DNA from: Linnemannia elongata
Lineage: Eukaryota > Mortierellomycota > Mortierellomycetes > Mortierellales > Mortierellaceae
Assembly: GCA_036320915.1 (NCBI GenBank)
Contig: JAXBDG010000028.1
Location: 1-64,000 of the forward strand
Length of the DNA stretch: 64,000 nucleotides
Reading direction: 5' to 3'
Below the pieces are notes generated by a model. It ran no database searches and was not told where the DNA came from. It was given only the letters and a program-made list of their open reading frames with translations. Below are positions 35,338 through 47,194 of this stretch, piece by piece; within the stretch, counting starts at the first letter, position 1, and every line of letters starts with the position of its first letter. The translations under genes were made by a program, and so were the position numbers.

Positions 35338-36284
35338 GGTGTGCTGATGTAGAAAAGTCGAAATGGCAGGTTGAAGAGAAAGGAAATTGGTTTTCGAATG
35401 GAGAGGGATGGAGACGATCAAGAAGGAAGAGAAGGTGGTGATGACAAAGAAGTGATGCACAAAAAAGAGAATGATGCACAAAAAGAGAGATGCCGAGTAC
35501 AGACAAGAGGTGGGGGATGGAGAAATAAGTCGAAAAAGCTCACTCTATCTCTCTCCCTCTGTCTTACTTTCAGACATCGTAGTGGTGTTACCTTTTGTAT
35601 TTCGCATTTGTACGACAACGACCTGTTCTGCGAATGAAAGGATTAATGAACAAAATGAGCCAAAGGGCGACAAATATGGAGGGAGGATGGGAGTACGAGA
35701 TAAGTAATACAGACGTGAGTAAATTACCAGTCAGTATGGCGAAAGGTCGCGCGAAGGGAGGGTCGAGAACCTAGTTCAAAGGGGAAGGACTGTCGCGTCA
35801 TATCCTCCTTTCGTCAACGGACGAGAGGAGGCAGAAAACGTCCTTTGCTCGGACCAGCTCCCCAAGAAATACAATTACGTTGAACGTTCATACGGACAGA
35901 TTTTTGCCATCTCCACAAAAAGGCAAAAAGGGTTGTGTTATGAACTTACTTGCACTAGGTCTGGCGTAAGTTGTCTTAATCTCTCTGTCTGTCATTTGCC
36001 CATCCTTTTATGACCTCAATTGCTCTCATATCTTGTCATTTTTCACTGGCGTTCCCCCACACGTGTTCACGGCTCAATGCACTGGTTAGCTGCGACCATG
36101 CACACCTTGTGGGTTTACCATTGACATTTATGGACATGCACCTTTGGAGGAAAAACGAATAAAAAAGCGCAGAGAGCACCATCTTACCAGCTGCAATACG
36201 AAGGATATTTTACCTCTATCAACACTAAACGAAAATATCTCTAGTGAACTTATTTTTAGGAGCATCTAGCATAATTCAGACATT
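35338..36284. other. Intergenic between monooxygenase copies A and B
   Basis: 5' flank of copy A and 3' flank of copy B. Nothing else supported. Confidence 0.5.
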
Positions 36285-38367
36285 CTAAACAGCTTGGATT
36301 ATTGTTGACCTCTCGGTCTCATCAGGGGTCTTGATAGCCAAGCTAGACTGAGGAGCCGCCTTGACATACCCCCTATCTTCAACCAGTGGCAAGAATGCTA
36401 CCTGAGGGCGGTGTGTAAACTGTCGTCGTTCAATCCTCAGCATCACCCATTGAGGGTATGCTTGACAAGGAATCGTGTGATCTTGGACGATGTGGACTAG
36501 GTATCCCAGCAAATTCGAAGAAAGAAGAGCAAGAAAACAGGCAACATAATTAATTGCCATTCAGAATGACTGTGCAAACTCTTGCTGGGATCAATGACTG
36601 GGGAAAGACTTTACCTGGCCGACCATAGTCCTGAAAACCTTGCTGTTCTCGAACGCTTTGGTGACCCAACCAATGCGCTCGCTTTTGTAGGCCTTGAAAG
36701 CGTCCTCAATATCGCTGACGATGGAGAGGAAGGGGAGACCGTTGATACGGTTGGCCAATTCGATGACATCGTGAATAGCGTTAGCAGCTCCGACACCTCC
36801 AGCAGGATTAAGCTGAAGAATGCACAGCAACAATGAAAAAAAAAATGGAAGGAAAATGTTATGAGTGTATGAACGATTGATACACAATGCGTCCCTCCGA
36901 GGCATGTGAAAGACGAGCAAACTATACCTTGTGGCATGCTAGGAGAAATGTACAAGAAGTGAAGCGAAGAAAGCAATCGTGGATTAGAAAGTAGGACAAC
37001 GGCACCTATCCTTGCACATGTTTCTCCTTAATGGATGACCAAAAAGCGTATACTCTACCATCTCCTACAAGAACTGTTCGGCCACTATACCAGGTCTCAA
37101 AGACTTTCTCCTCGAGCATGACCTTCGAGAAATGACCGCTGGGTGTCAAATCCATCAAATCCTTAAGAGTCAGTTTCTTGTCGCCCTCGCCAATGATAGG
37201 AAAATTTTTGACCTCCTCGCACATTGCCATCGCTGCCTCCTGTCCCCAATCCGAGTTGCTGAAGGATTGTCCTCCTTGCTCGATTCCTCGTCCAGGAAGA
37301 GAATAGATCCCCAACACGGTATTTTGCGCGGTGGTAAGTGTTGACCACTAATAAAGTCGGAAGAGGACATAGAAGTTTTACATTAGAACAATTAGATTGC
37401 AATTAATACCATGCATAGTTACTACATCCTTTCCTCTTACCGTGTACATCTTGTCTGTGGCGATGAAGTTGCGGAACTGACTCTCCTCCTGTGCAATGTC
37501 GAGGAACTCCTCTGGTGTGAGAGGACGGGTCTGTGCAAGAACGCATACAGTGGTGAAAGGAAGGGGGAGGTCGTTTGAGGGAGGAAGCTTGCCCTCATCT
37601 TTTAATTTGGCGTACAAACCCTTGCGAACCGTGCTGTAGGCGCCGTCAGCTCCGACAAGAATATCTCCCTTGACCTCTGAACCGTCCATGAAGCGAATCA
37701 AGACACCGTTATCGTTACTTTCTGTTGTTGCGACCTTGGCACCGTAATGGATGCGCTCCTTGGGGATCTGGCGTGTGAGCAGGTCATGCACCTGTGGACG
37801 AGCAATAATATATCCGTTCGCACCGTACCTGCAAATAACATAAACGACCAAAGGTCAAAGGTACTTCGCTTTTTTTTCCACACCTCTTTCGATAAAATGT
37901 TTTACTTGCAGAGCTTCATGTCCCGCAAAGTCCATGGAAAAGTCGACTACCCTGACTTCGTTGCACATTTTGATCGAGGACACGTATTTTCGGAGAGAGA
38001 CAAACTCGTCGTAGATCCCGCATTGTTTGAAGAGGTTGGCTGTCGTACAGTTGAAGTACATCGCCGATCCTATATAAGATAGACCCAAGGATATAGTTCG
38101 TCTGTTATAAATCGAGGGAAAAGTGAAACGAGCAAAGAGCAAAGGATGTACAAATTCAGGAACGATCAGAGGGAAAGGGGTGTACCTCTGTGAGAACTTA
38201 CCAAGGGGCTTGACGACAGCAGCTCGCTCATAGATCTCAAAGGGGATGCCGGCCTTGTGAAGGAGCATGCCCAAGGTGAGTCCGGCCAACCCCGCTCCGA
38301 CGATAAGGACCTTGGGACGCCCGCCCTGACCTGGGTACTGATTGAGTTGCTTTAAGGTTTCTGCCAT
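36285..38367 (-). CDS. FAD-dependent monooxygenase, copy B
   Basis: Seven exons. Exon 1 (38202-38367) starts MAETLKQLNQYPGQGGRPK and has GAGLAGLTLGMLLHKAGIPF. Exon 2 starts at 38069. The intron at 37829-37909 has a GC donor (GCAAGT) with a normal AG acceptor; only this keeps the phase seen in copies A and C. The third exon has RQIPKERIHYGAK and GDILVGADGAYSTVRKG, the fourth LIGDG. An 11-nt micro-exon (36928-36938) supplies the end of GDACHK, then FNPAGGVGAANAIHDVIELA. The last exon ends in RRQFTHRPQVAFLP and a polar tail, stop at 36285. One shift lies in the last exon near 36458 against copy C. The protein is a flavoprotein hydroxylase of the PF01494 type, likely cytosolic (no signal peptide seen). 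Confidence 0.8.
36928..36938 (-). other. 11-nt micro-exon, monooxygenase copy B
   Basis: CATGCCACAAG flanked by TAG acceptor and GT donor. With the split Gly/Ala codon it encodes A-C-H-K of the FAD-binding GDACHK motif. The same length and phase occur in copy C. Confidence 0.8.
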
Positions 38368-39099
38368 GGTTTTCCTGATGTGTGGTGTGAATGTGTCGCA
38401 ATCCCGAAATGCAATGAGTGGATGAGTGCAAGAGACAGTAGTGATGTAAAGGAGAAAGGAATGAAGAAGGAAAAAAAAGGTAGACGAACGAAGAGAGATG
38501 CAGAGGTAATAAAAACGGAGATGAGGGCGATGGGCAGGAAACAGGTTAAAAACGATGTTCACTCTGTTTTTTTAAACCACAGAATGCTCTTGCCAGAGAA
38601 GGAGCATATTTGCGCCTTTTGAACGACAGAAAACTTTAATTCGCCTGGAAAATGGAATTTTAACAAAGTGAAGAGAGGGGCAGAGAGTGGGATGTGTGGG
38701 TCTGTGTGAGAAAAAGGACAGGTGTGCAGGTTAGTGATCGAGTTTCGATGTGATCTTGTTTAGTCAAAAAAGAGCTATACCACCCTCTAACTGGCGCTGC
38801 CGTCGTTTTGTATCGTGGTTAGACAAGGGCCACAATAATTGTTCGTTGCCTTTCTTTACTGTGTACTACACAGTGCATGCTTGTCCGGCAAACACAACTG
38901 CTCTCAATTACTTCTCTTTCGTAAAAGAACACACATCGCAAAGTAGTGGAAGTCATTGGTGAGGTAGGCCGCGAAATGTGTGTGTATTTAGTATGTGGAT
39001 GTATTATTACACCTTGATGTATACTATCTTATCCAGCGCATTAAGGTAAAAAATAGAAGCTTGCTCTCTCTCCGGCTGTCTCTCTTTCTCTCGCTCCCT
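38368..39099. other. Intergenic between copies B and C
   Basis: Purine-rich 5' flank of copy B. No gene seen. Confidence 0.5.
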
Positions 39100-41171
39100 T
39101 TATACAACTTGAGTTGTTTTCGATGGTTCAGTCTCCTCAGGAGCCTTGATAGACAAACTAGGCTGAGGAGCAGTCTTAATAGTACCCTTGTCCTCAGCTG
39201 CTGGCAAAAAGGCAGCCTGGGGACGATTGGTGAACTGGCGACGCTCAAACTTCCGCACGACCCATGCAGGCATATTCTTCACAATATACCGGGTGGCCTT
39301 GGACGAGACAGACTATTATGTACAATAGGGAGGGACCGGGACAACATCAATAACAGAATCAATCGCTGGTCGTTGGGCCTAAATATTGCAAAATGTGATA
39401 AAAAGCGAGAAGGCCATCTCTTACCTGACCCGCCATGGTCCTAAAGCCTTGCTATTTTCGAATGCCTTCTCAACCCAATCGATGCGCTCCTCTTGTAGGC
39501 CTTGAATGCATCTTCAATCTCCTCCGCGATAGGATGGAAGGGGAGTCCGTTGATGCGGTTCGCCAATGCTATGGCATCATGCATGGCGTTGGCAGCACCC
39601 ACACCTCCAGCAGGATTGAACTAAGACACAGTGCAAAAAGAGAGTATGATAAGTACGCACAATAGTTTACAGTACTGTAGCAATATGCTTACTCATTTCA
39701 CAACATCATTCGTTGGCTCTACCTTATGGCATGCTAAAATGCAAAATCCATAGAAAAAGTGTATAATCGGAGAACCGGGCGGAAAAGGTTAGGCACGATG
39801 AAGAAACATGCATATTTTGGTGGATACTTGCAAGTATGTGCAATTCAAACAGAAAAATGAACATACCATCACCGATGAGAACTGTACGACAGTCGTACCA
39901 GGTCTTGAAGACTTTCTCCTCCAGCATGACCTTGGAGATCAACTCCTTAGGAGAGCGGTCGATCAAGTCTTGAAGAGTGAGGATCTTGTCGCCTCCACTG
40001 ATAATAGGAAAATCCTTAACTTGCTCGCACATCGCCGCAGCAGCCTCAGGTCCCCACTCTGAGTTACGAAAAGCGTCATTGTCTTTACTGGTTTCCTCAT
40101 CAAGGAAGAGAATAGCACCCCAACACACAGTATTCTGGACTGTTGTTGCTGTGGACCACTAGCATGAACAATAAAACATAGATGTAGGGGTTAGGGTGGA
40201 GAGGCGAAAAAAGTAGGAGCCGGTTGGACCTATCCAAAAAAATCAGTACCTACCGTGTACATCTTGTCAGTTGCGATAAAGTTGCGGAACTGAGAATTCT
40301 TGATTGCCAGATCAGGGAACTCTTCGGGAGAAAGAGGTCGAGTTTGGCCAACAAGGCGGACTGTGCTGAAGGGAAGTGGGAGTGCATCAGATGCTGGGAG
40401 CTTGTTCGTCTTCTTCAGCTTTTCGTACAGTCCTTGGCGAACAGCACTGTAGGCTCCATCAGCTCCGACGAGGATGTCGCCTTCAGCTTCGCTTTTATCG
40501 CTGAAGCGAATAAGGACGCCGTTGCCGCCTTGGTCCATGGAGAGAACCTTCTTTCCCAAGTGAACGCGCTCTTTTGGAATCTGGCGGAGAAGCAAATCAT
40601 AAATCTGAGGTCGAGAAACAATGTATCCGTTGGCACCATACCTATTAGGGTAGACGAGAGATGTATGTTAGTTTCTAATTGGCAAGGCGTTCTTTGTTCA
40701 AGAAGAGCGAATCAAAAAGGCACCGTTATCTTACAGTTCGTCGTGCCCCTCGAAATCCACTGAGAATTCGAGCTCTCTATTCTCGTTACACATCTTGATC
40801 GCAGAGACGTATTTGCCCAGGGCGAGAAACTCTTCATAAATCCCGCACTGCTTAAAGAGGTTGGCGGTGGTGCAGTTGAAGTACATCGCCGACCCTATAG
40901 CACAAAAAGAGTGTGGGTTAGATGATGGACGTTCTTCTGAGACAAATAGAGTTATCAGTGATCAATCAATAGAGTAATCCATGAACAGGGTGTTACCAAG
41001 GGGCTTGATTTCAGCGGCACGCTCATAGATCTCGAAGGGGATATCGGCCTTGTGAAGAAGCATGCCAAGGGTCAGACCTGCCAGACCTGCGCCAACGATG
41101 AGGACCTTGGGCCGTTTGGCATACATAATAGAACGGTCATGCTTAAAGGTGACGGCGGGGTTGATCTCCAT
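39100..41171 (-). CDS. FAD-dependent monooxygenase, copy C
   Basis: The best preserved of the three. The start at 41171 gives MEINPAVTFKHDRSIMYAKR, nearly the same head as copy A, then GAGLAGLTLGMLLHKADIPF. Exon 2 reads SAMYFNCTTANLFKQCGIYE. The third exon has YGANGYIVSRPQIYDLLLRQ and GDILVGADGAYSAVRQG. The fourth has WSTATTVQNTVCWGAILFLD and ends VLIGDG. The micro-exon at 39723-39733 completes GDACHK, then FNPAGGVGAANAMHDAIALA. The last exon (from about 39318) carries ERRQFTNRPQAAFLP and stops at 39100. Two single-base losses are inferred in the sixth exon, near 39493 and at the AAA of 39443-39445, by comparison with copy B. Product: flavin-dependent hydroxylase; substrate unknown. Copies A-C lie head to tail with 0.7-0.9 kb spacers. 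Confidence 0.8.
39723..39733 (-). other. 11-nt micro-exon, monooxygenase copy C
   Basis: CATGCCATAAG between a TTTTAG acceptor and a GTAGAG donor. It encodes the same A-C-H-K as copy B. Confidence 0.8.
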
Positions 41172-42249
41172 GGTGATGACGTTTTACTTTCCTGATCTGA
41201 AGCGGCGAGATGAGAGAATGAAGGATGCCGGGAGGGAGAGTCGATGTCGTGTGGTGGGGATGATGAGCGATGGGAATGGAGAAAAAAGTAGATCAAGGAA
41301 AAAAAATGATCAACGGGGAAGAGAGATGCGGAAGGGCAAAGAAGTGGGCGTCGAGGAAAGAGGTACATAGGGAGGGAGAGCAAGTAGTCTCTCATGTCGC
41401 ACAACGGATAGAGATGCAAAATAAAACAAACAGAGCAAAGGAGCATGGGCAAATAGACTTTTCCTACTGTGGGACAACATAGAGTAGGGGGTGGGGCATC
41501 GACTGTGCGACGAGCTGGCTTGGGTTAACCATATGAATGGTAAACGACATATTACACGAGTGCATGCGACACCAATGCTCCGGCCAGCACTCAGAGATGG
41601 ATGCCTGTCTACACACCTTCCTTTGAGCAATGACTATGATACAATACAACGAATATATTAGCAACGTATAAGGTGTTTATGTGTGTGTATGTTGGAAATT
41701 GAAGCCGCTGGCTGAATCTGGGTGGTTGGGTGAATGGCAACTCTATACATTCAACTGTGATATAGATGTCGTGTGGCGTGTCTGTCATTTGGTGGCCGCA
41801 TTGCTCTCAATCCTTTTGCTTCTCTGAGCGCTCCGGTAAGACAGGCAAGAGGTCTGAAAATTTAGCAATCAGATAATTAGTTGAAAAATTCTTTGGTGTC
41901 TGGAGGTGCGCGCTGTGTGTCCGGCCACCTTCGCTTTTGTGGTAATCTTGGGGGGTGCTCCTCGAGTGCCCGTGTCTGTATTGCATAATGCCCTTCGGGT
42001 GCCCGTGCCGTCTCTTGGCGTCAACACTGCAGTCCCGTTAGCTGAGGGGAAGTTATCTGAGGGAAGGGGGAGAAGATAGGGGAGCGTCTGCTGCTGTTTT
42101 CATTTCGTTGGTCTCTCTTACCGTCTTGATTTTTTCGACGACGGGCCTGTGTGCTCTTGGCTGTTCTTGTGCACATACCAACGCCCGCTGTCTGTCTCCA
42201 GTTTTGACAGCCTCTCTTGTGCCTTAACATTTTCGGGGGCGTCCTTAAG
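41172..42249. other. Intergenic; nothing supported
   Basis: Upstream flank of monooxygenase C. A minus-strand frame at 42021-42314 is basic and repetitive and shows no domain. Confidence 0.4.
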
Positions 42250-42375
42250 CATGAAAGGAGGCTAACGAGAGGATAAAGAGGCGGCCTGTGCGAAAAAAAC
42301 ACGTCAATATTCATGTATCTTTAGCATGCAAACGAACCTTTCAGCTGGCAGGTTAAATTCGTTCGAACCGTACTA
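42250..42375. repeat. Dispersed 115-bp repeat, copy 1
   Basis: Shares ordered blocks ATGAAAGGAGG, GAGGATAAAGAGGCGGCCTG, TTTAGCATGCAAA and AAATTCGTTCG with 58829-58950, about 16.5 kb away. Confidence 0.8.
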
Positions 42376-42843
42376 GAATGGTACCCGCGCGGAGGAAGTT
42401 GAAAAATAAAGGAGAGGAGAACGGAAGGTCTTCATTCGCCCAACACAGTACTTGGCGTCCAATGCAGTACAGTTATAGTACAATGCAGTGGTAGAGAACA
42501 AAATACAGTTGACCAAAGAAAAGCAAGCAAGCTTTCTTGAAGCGCAAAGACGGAGAATACTCTCGAGCCAACCAACGGTTGATTAATTGATCAGTAGTTG
42601 TTGACAGCGCTGTCGATTTCCTTTACAGTAGCAACGGAGGTGACTTTTTGGTCATTGGCGATTGTTTCCCCGAACCCTGGAGCACTTGGAATGGGAAGGA
42701 GAAAAGGTACTATTCTAGGTCAATAGAGTAAAGATGCCAGAGCTGTAAGCTCGTCTTTTGTCGCTGTAAGAGATTCGAAATTGCCACGTTAAGCACAACT
42801 CTCAAGTGGTCGAAGTCAGGTATGGGTCAGTAAGATTTTATTT

Positions 42844-45270
42844 TCACGTCCTCTGTAAGAATTCAAGAGTCGATCCCTTCGTGCCGGCATTTTGTTGCAC
42901 TGGGATCTGCAATCCAGGTGATTTGCCACCAGCTGCTGACTCCAGATCGATCTTCAGCACATACTGCCTCACACGTTGTATATCAGCAGGGACGGTACGG
43001 TAAACCTTCCCCTCAGAGGTCAAGTAGTCCTGCTTCTCGAAATCGGTATACACATGACTTGGGACGACAAAAATAAGCCGAAGTTCGCCAAGAGGAGATA
43101 TCCACCGTGCTTGAAGGAGACTGCTGATAAGCTTTGAGAGCGGTGGGCCTTTGACGGGGTGACTCTTGGATACCGTGATTTGGAATAGGTCTCTGGGAGC
43201 GAGCAGCAGATCGACACAGGGATAGTTGCAAATCTTTGGTATGCATAGTGTACCTGCCGGGACCGGAGTAATCTTGTCAAAATGCGTAACCTCTGGATTC
43301 CACGGGATATCCAAAGAAGCGAGGTCCCCAGTCAGGAGATCCCTGATTTCAAAGGTATGGCCACCTTCTCGGAAGGCACGGAGGACATATGCTTCGAACA
43401 TAATACCGCTAGCGCTTCCGTTAGGTTCCGAGATGAGCCTCTCCAGCACTATCTTTTGAGCGTCCTGACTCAGTAAAGCGGCAACCTTCTCAGCGACGTA
43501 TGTTGATGCCCATTCCAATCGAAAGTTGCGATGATCATTCGTGGGCCAACGGTGAATCAGACGGCTACTGAAGTCGAGCGATTCTTTCGCTTGCGAGAAG
43601 TACTGCATCAGAGTCACCGGATCTTGGACTGTCTTGAGGGCTTGTTCAAGACGCTCACATGCCGTAACCTTGGCGCTGTCAAGATCGTCGGGACTGAGTT
43701 TTAACACCTACCAAGGAAATAGGTCAAAACGTAATAGAGCATCTATTAGTACAACAGAAGTCAAGCTGGCGGTGTATTGAATACTCCCAAAAGTGAAGAT
43801 GGTTCTCACAGAAAAGCGCAGTGGGTATGGCCCATAACATACCTTCATTGGCCATCGTAGGACATATCTCGGCACACCGCCTATCTTTGAGTAGAGCTCT
43901 TCTACCGCTTCCAAAGGAACCACTTCGAAGCTTGTAACACTGGCCCAGCACTTCTGCAACTCTTCCAGATGCCATGGAGCCATGTAATAACGCCATGTTA
44001 CCTCTTTTTCCACATCCTTAAACTGGCGGGCCTCGGAAAATAGGGTCTTTGGCGAAGCTGAAATGACGGTCTTGGCTCGACCGAGTATTGGGTCAGGAGA
44101 GCTGTCGACAAAATACCATGTGTCGGGTAGACTGAGAAAGGGTTTAAAAGCCTCGATATTGCCGGATCGAACAGTAGAGCGCCCTCCAAAAACGTAGCAT
44201 TCCGCGCTCTGTTTGGTGTGGAAAACGATAATCGGAGGGTTGTCATTGTCACTCTCGGCAAGAAGTCGGATGGCGAAGTACACTAGAAAGGCCGATTTGC
44301 CTATCCCAGATGTACCTGTAACAATGATATGCTTCTCAACCTCGTTTCCAGTGCACGGGCGATTGTTCTCAAACTTGTCGACGATTATGTCGTAAAGATC
44401 TTTGTAAGCCTCTCTGACATAAAGATCGCTTGTACCGACGACTGGAAGTAAGATGCCGCGAGGAGCTGATATCTTGTCCATGTCTTTGATGTTGGCGCCG
44501 TGCAACTCGAGGGCAGTGCAGACATGAGCTAAAAGTGTCCTCCTGCAATCCTGACCAATAAAATCAAGTAGAGACCCTTTCTTTGTTAGACGAGAGAGGT
44601 CTTGGTCATCCACCACAGCCTTCTCAGTGAGACCAGCCTCTCAATCGCATCCTCACGTGTGCGGCGATGGCGTTTTAAAAGAGCCTGGTAAGAGAAGCGA
44701 CGTGCACAAAGAAGAGAAGCACCCAAATATTAGCAACTTGTACAATGTCCATGAATAATTGAATGAAAGCAAAGGGCTCCTTTAGACACAGCTGAAGACA
44801 AATATTCACCTGCATCTTCCTCACGTTCTCTTTTCGCAGCTATAGGAAAAAAAAATAGGTAAATAACGCAAATGGAGATCACAATAGCGTCATACTGAGA
44901 AGTTCATACGCAAGGCGTATTGAAAGCAAAGCGCGTTTGCATTACCTGGCAAGGGTCGCTGGACAATGACGTGAATCGTGTCTCTGGCAAATCAGCGTCA
45001 AAGACCATGGAGAGCTTGTTGGTCGCCCTCAGTTTTTTTTTCACAGGCACAGAGTCGAGCAGAACAGGAAGGTCGTTGTCGTCGTCGTCATGAATGGAGA
45101 CGCGCCAAGAGTGAGCTTGTCAGCATCAACATCCTGAAAGTCGTTGGTCTTCTTGGACTTGATGAGCTCCTTGAGGTCGCCATGTCTTGGAGACTCGATC
45201 TCACAGGGAACGCGTTGGAGGTAGCCTCTCCATCAACGAGACAGAACAGAGTGAGGTGGTTGTCGTTCAT
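42844..45270 (-). pseudogene. Crinkler (CRN)-type effector, copy 1 (broken head)
   Basis: Same exon layout as copy 2. The start at 45270 gives MNDNHLTLFCLVDGEATSNA, the ubiquitin-like CRN head. Several single-base losses then scatter the rest of that exon over three frames (for example GTGAGATC for GTCAAGATC). A 30-nt exon lies at about 44811-44840. The NTPase exon (about 43860-44616 intact) has Walker A GTSGIGKSAF and a conserved DTWYFVDSSPDP. The nuclease-type exon is open from about 43707 to the stop at 42844, with IMFEAYVLRAFREGGH, CVDLLLAPRD and QITVSKSHPVK, and has a C-terminal extension of 12 residues over copies 2 and 3. CRN proteins are modular effectors (ubiquitin-like head, P-loop NTPase, REase-fold nuclease) able to harm cells when expressed. 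This copy needs its head to be functional, so it is probably inactive. Confidence 0.75.
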
Positions 45271-45572
45271 GGGTTGAATAACTGAAAAGAAAGAGAGAGA
45301 TGGCAAGGGCGGGCAGAATGAAAAGAAAACAAGAGAAAAGAAAGATGTGGAAAGAAAGAAAAAGAAGGCGAGGGATAAAACAAAGGAAGTGGTGACGAAG
45401 GCGATGAAGGCGTGAGAATGGTGGCAAAGGAAAAGAATGGGATGTGTGAGAATGGTGGCAAAAGGCGCTGAAGAAAAGGTGAGAGCCTAGTGAAGAAAGG
45501 AATAGTAAAGGTAGAAAGTCAAAAAATGGGGGCATGGGAGTGGTTAGGACTATGCATCATGAAAATATAACG

Positions 45573-45595
45573 GTGACATCATTATTAAGTGTCAC
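45573..45595. promoter_or_regulatory. Conserved dyad upstream of CRN copy 1
   Basis: GTGACA, 11 bp, TGTCAC, followed by ATGACGTTAG, about 300 bp before the start. The identical element precedes CRN copy 2, and homology between the two loci ends just beyond it. Confidence 0.45.
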
Positions 45596-45609
45596 ATGAC
45601 GTTAGAAAA

Positions 45610-47194
45610 GGGTTATAGCTGAACCCTAAGGCAGAAAGTGTGCAAGGACGCGACTATTACCTCCTTGTGCCAATTTTAGTTGAATGCGAATAAATCTATG
45701 GTCCTGAATCATACGAACGTAGGATTATCCTTGTAGAGAGAAAAGGCATTTTGAGGGTACCCACTAATGATATTTTCAATATTGGAAGAGATAAATCCAT
45801 TGCAGGCGACATTACTTGATCGGGGTGTTTGTAAGTAGTAGAGTAGCCTTGCCGCTACGATCTACTGAGAGTAAGCCCGTTGTTCCTGTAGATTTGTTTG
45901 AAAGAAAAATCTCCTCCCACCCTTTTTTTTTTCTATTTATTACTGCCGGTGCATGTTAAGGAGTGTTCAATAGCGCCACCACGTTCTCGATTCGTCCATG
46001 AGCCTGCCCCGCTCACTACTTACTACTGCCTTAAGCGAAATGTTTGTTGTGCCCTCCCTTCCTTCTACTGATGGAAAAAAAATCGCATTTTGGTGCTCGG
46101 TGATACCCATCCCTTGTACTGGTGATAAAAAAATTCATCGAGGTAAGGCATTCAATATACGTTCGGTGACAAAATATCACCGTTAAGTTATGGCCATACA
46201 TAAGTAAACCTACTGCATCCCGTCGGTCTGCACACCTCCTGTATTAAAATTGAGTATAACCGTCAATGCCCTTTCTAACTCGCCTTCATATTCTCCCTCC
46301 TCCTCCTCACTCTCACTTTCACTATCTACTCCTTTCTCGCCCTCTCTCTCTAATTGACACTTTATATCATACCGACACCACGCAGCAAGCACCAGCACAC
46401 GCGCATTTCGCGATAACCATAATGCTTACATAGACACTCAAAGGCCTGGTCCTCTCGACTTGTATCGCCGTTTTGGTGACATTCACAACAGCTGCACCTA
46501 AACCTCCTCCTTTCACCCATCTCGACCCCAGTGGTATTCTCGGTGCTAAGCAGTTCATACCACATGCGGTCGCCCTACGAAGGTGTCACCAACTGCTAAC
46601 AACCATCCCTTTCAACAACGTCAGTGCTAATGTAACCCTCAGTACAGTCTATAAATGTCCAACAAGTTCTATATCTTTCGTGATGCTGCTTTGAGCCCTG
46701 GTCTCCCTGAACCCGTCCCGAGCCCTTCGATGGATATCGTTATAAGAGATTTAAGACGATTGCAGAAATCGAATATACCAGCGACTTTTCACTTCCATGA
46801 TGACATTCGACTGACTGTTAATTCTCTGTGTGATGCTCATGCCACTTATCATATTAGGAGCCCATACCAATCATTCTACTCTCCTTTTTTTTGTTGCAAC
46901 TGTGCCTGTGGAGTTTAAGGGGTCTATGTATGAATGATAGAGTGTAACGGCCTTCGAACTCTCTCCCATTCACTCTATCATTGAAAATAAACGAGTTTTT
47001 CACCGGGTCATTGCTAAACTGTGCCTCCAGAGCTAAACTTTGCCTCCAGAGTTAAACTTTACCTTCAAGCTAGGCTTTACCTCCAGAGGTACGCTGCGCC
47101 TCCAGATCCTCCGCTGGACCTTGTCAATTATAAAGCAAGAAAATGATTACCTCTTTTGCTTCGCCATCATCCAATCCTTCATTCCTGCCCCTTC
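45610..47194. other. Intergenic; no supported gene
   Basis: A plus-strand frame at 46655-46918 (MSNKFYIFRDAALSPGLPEP...) could be decayed coding sequence but shows no family signature. At about 47030-47105 a short CCTCCAGAG(G/T)TA motif repeats several times. Confidence 0.4.
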
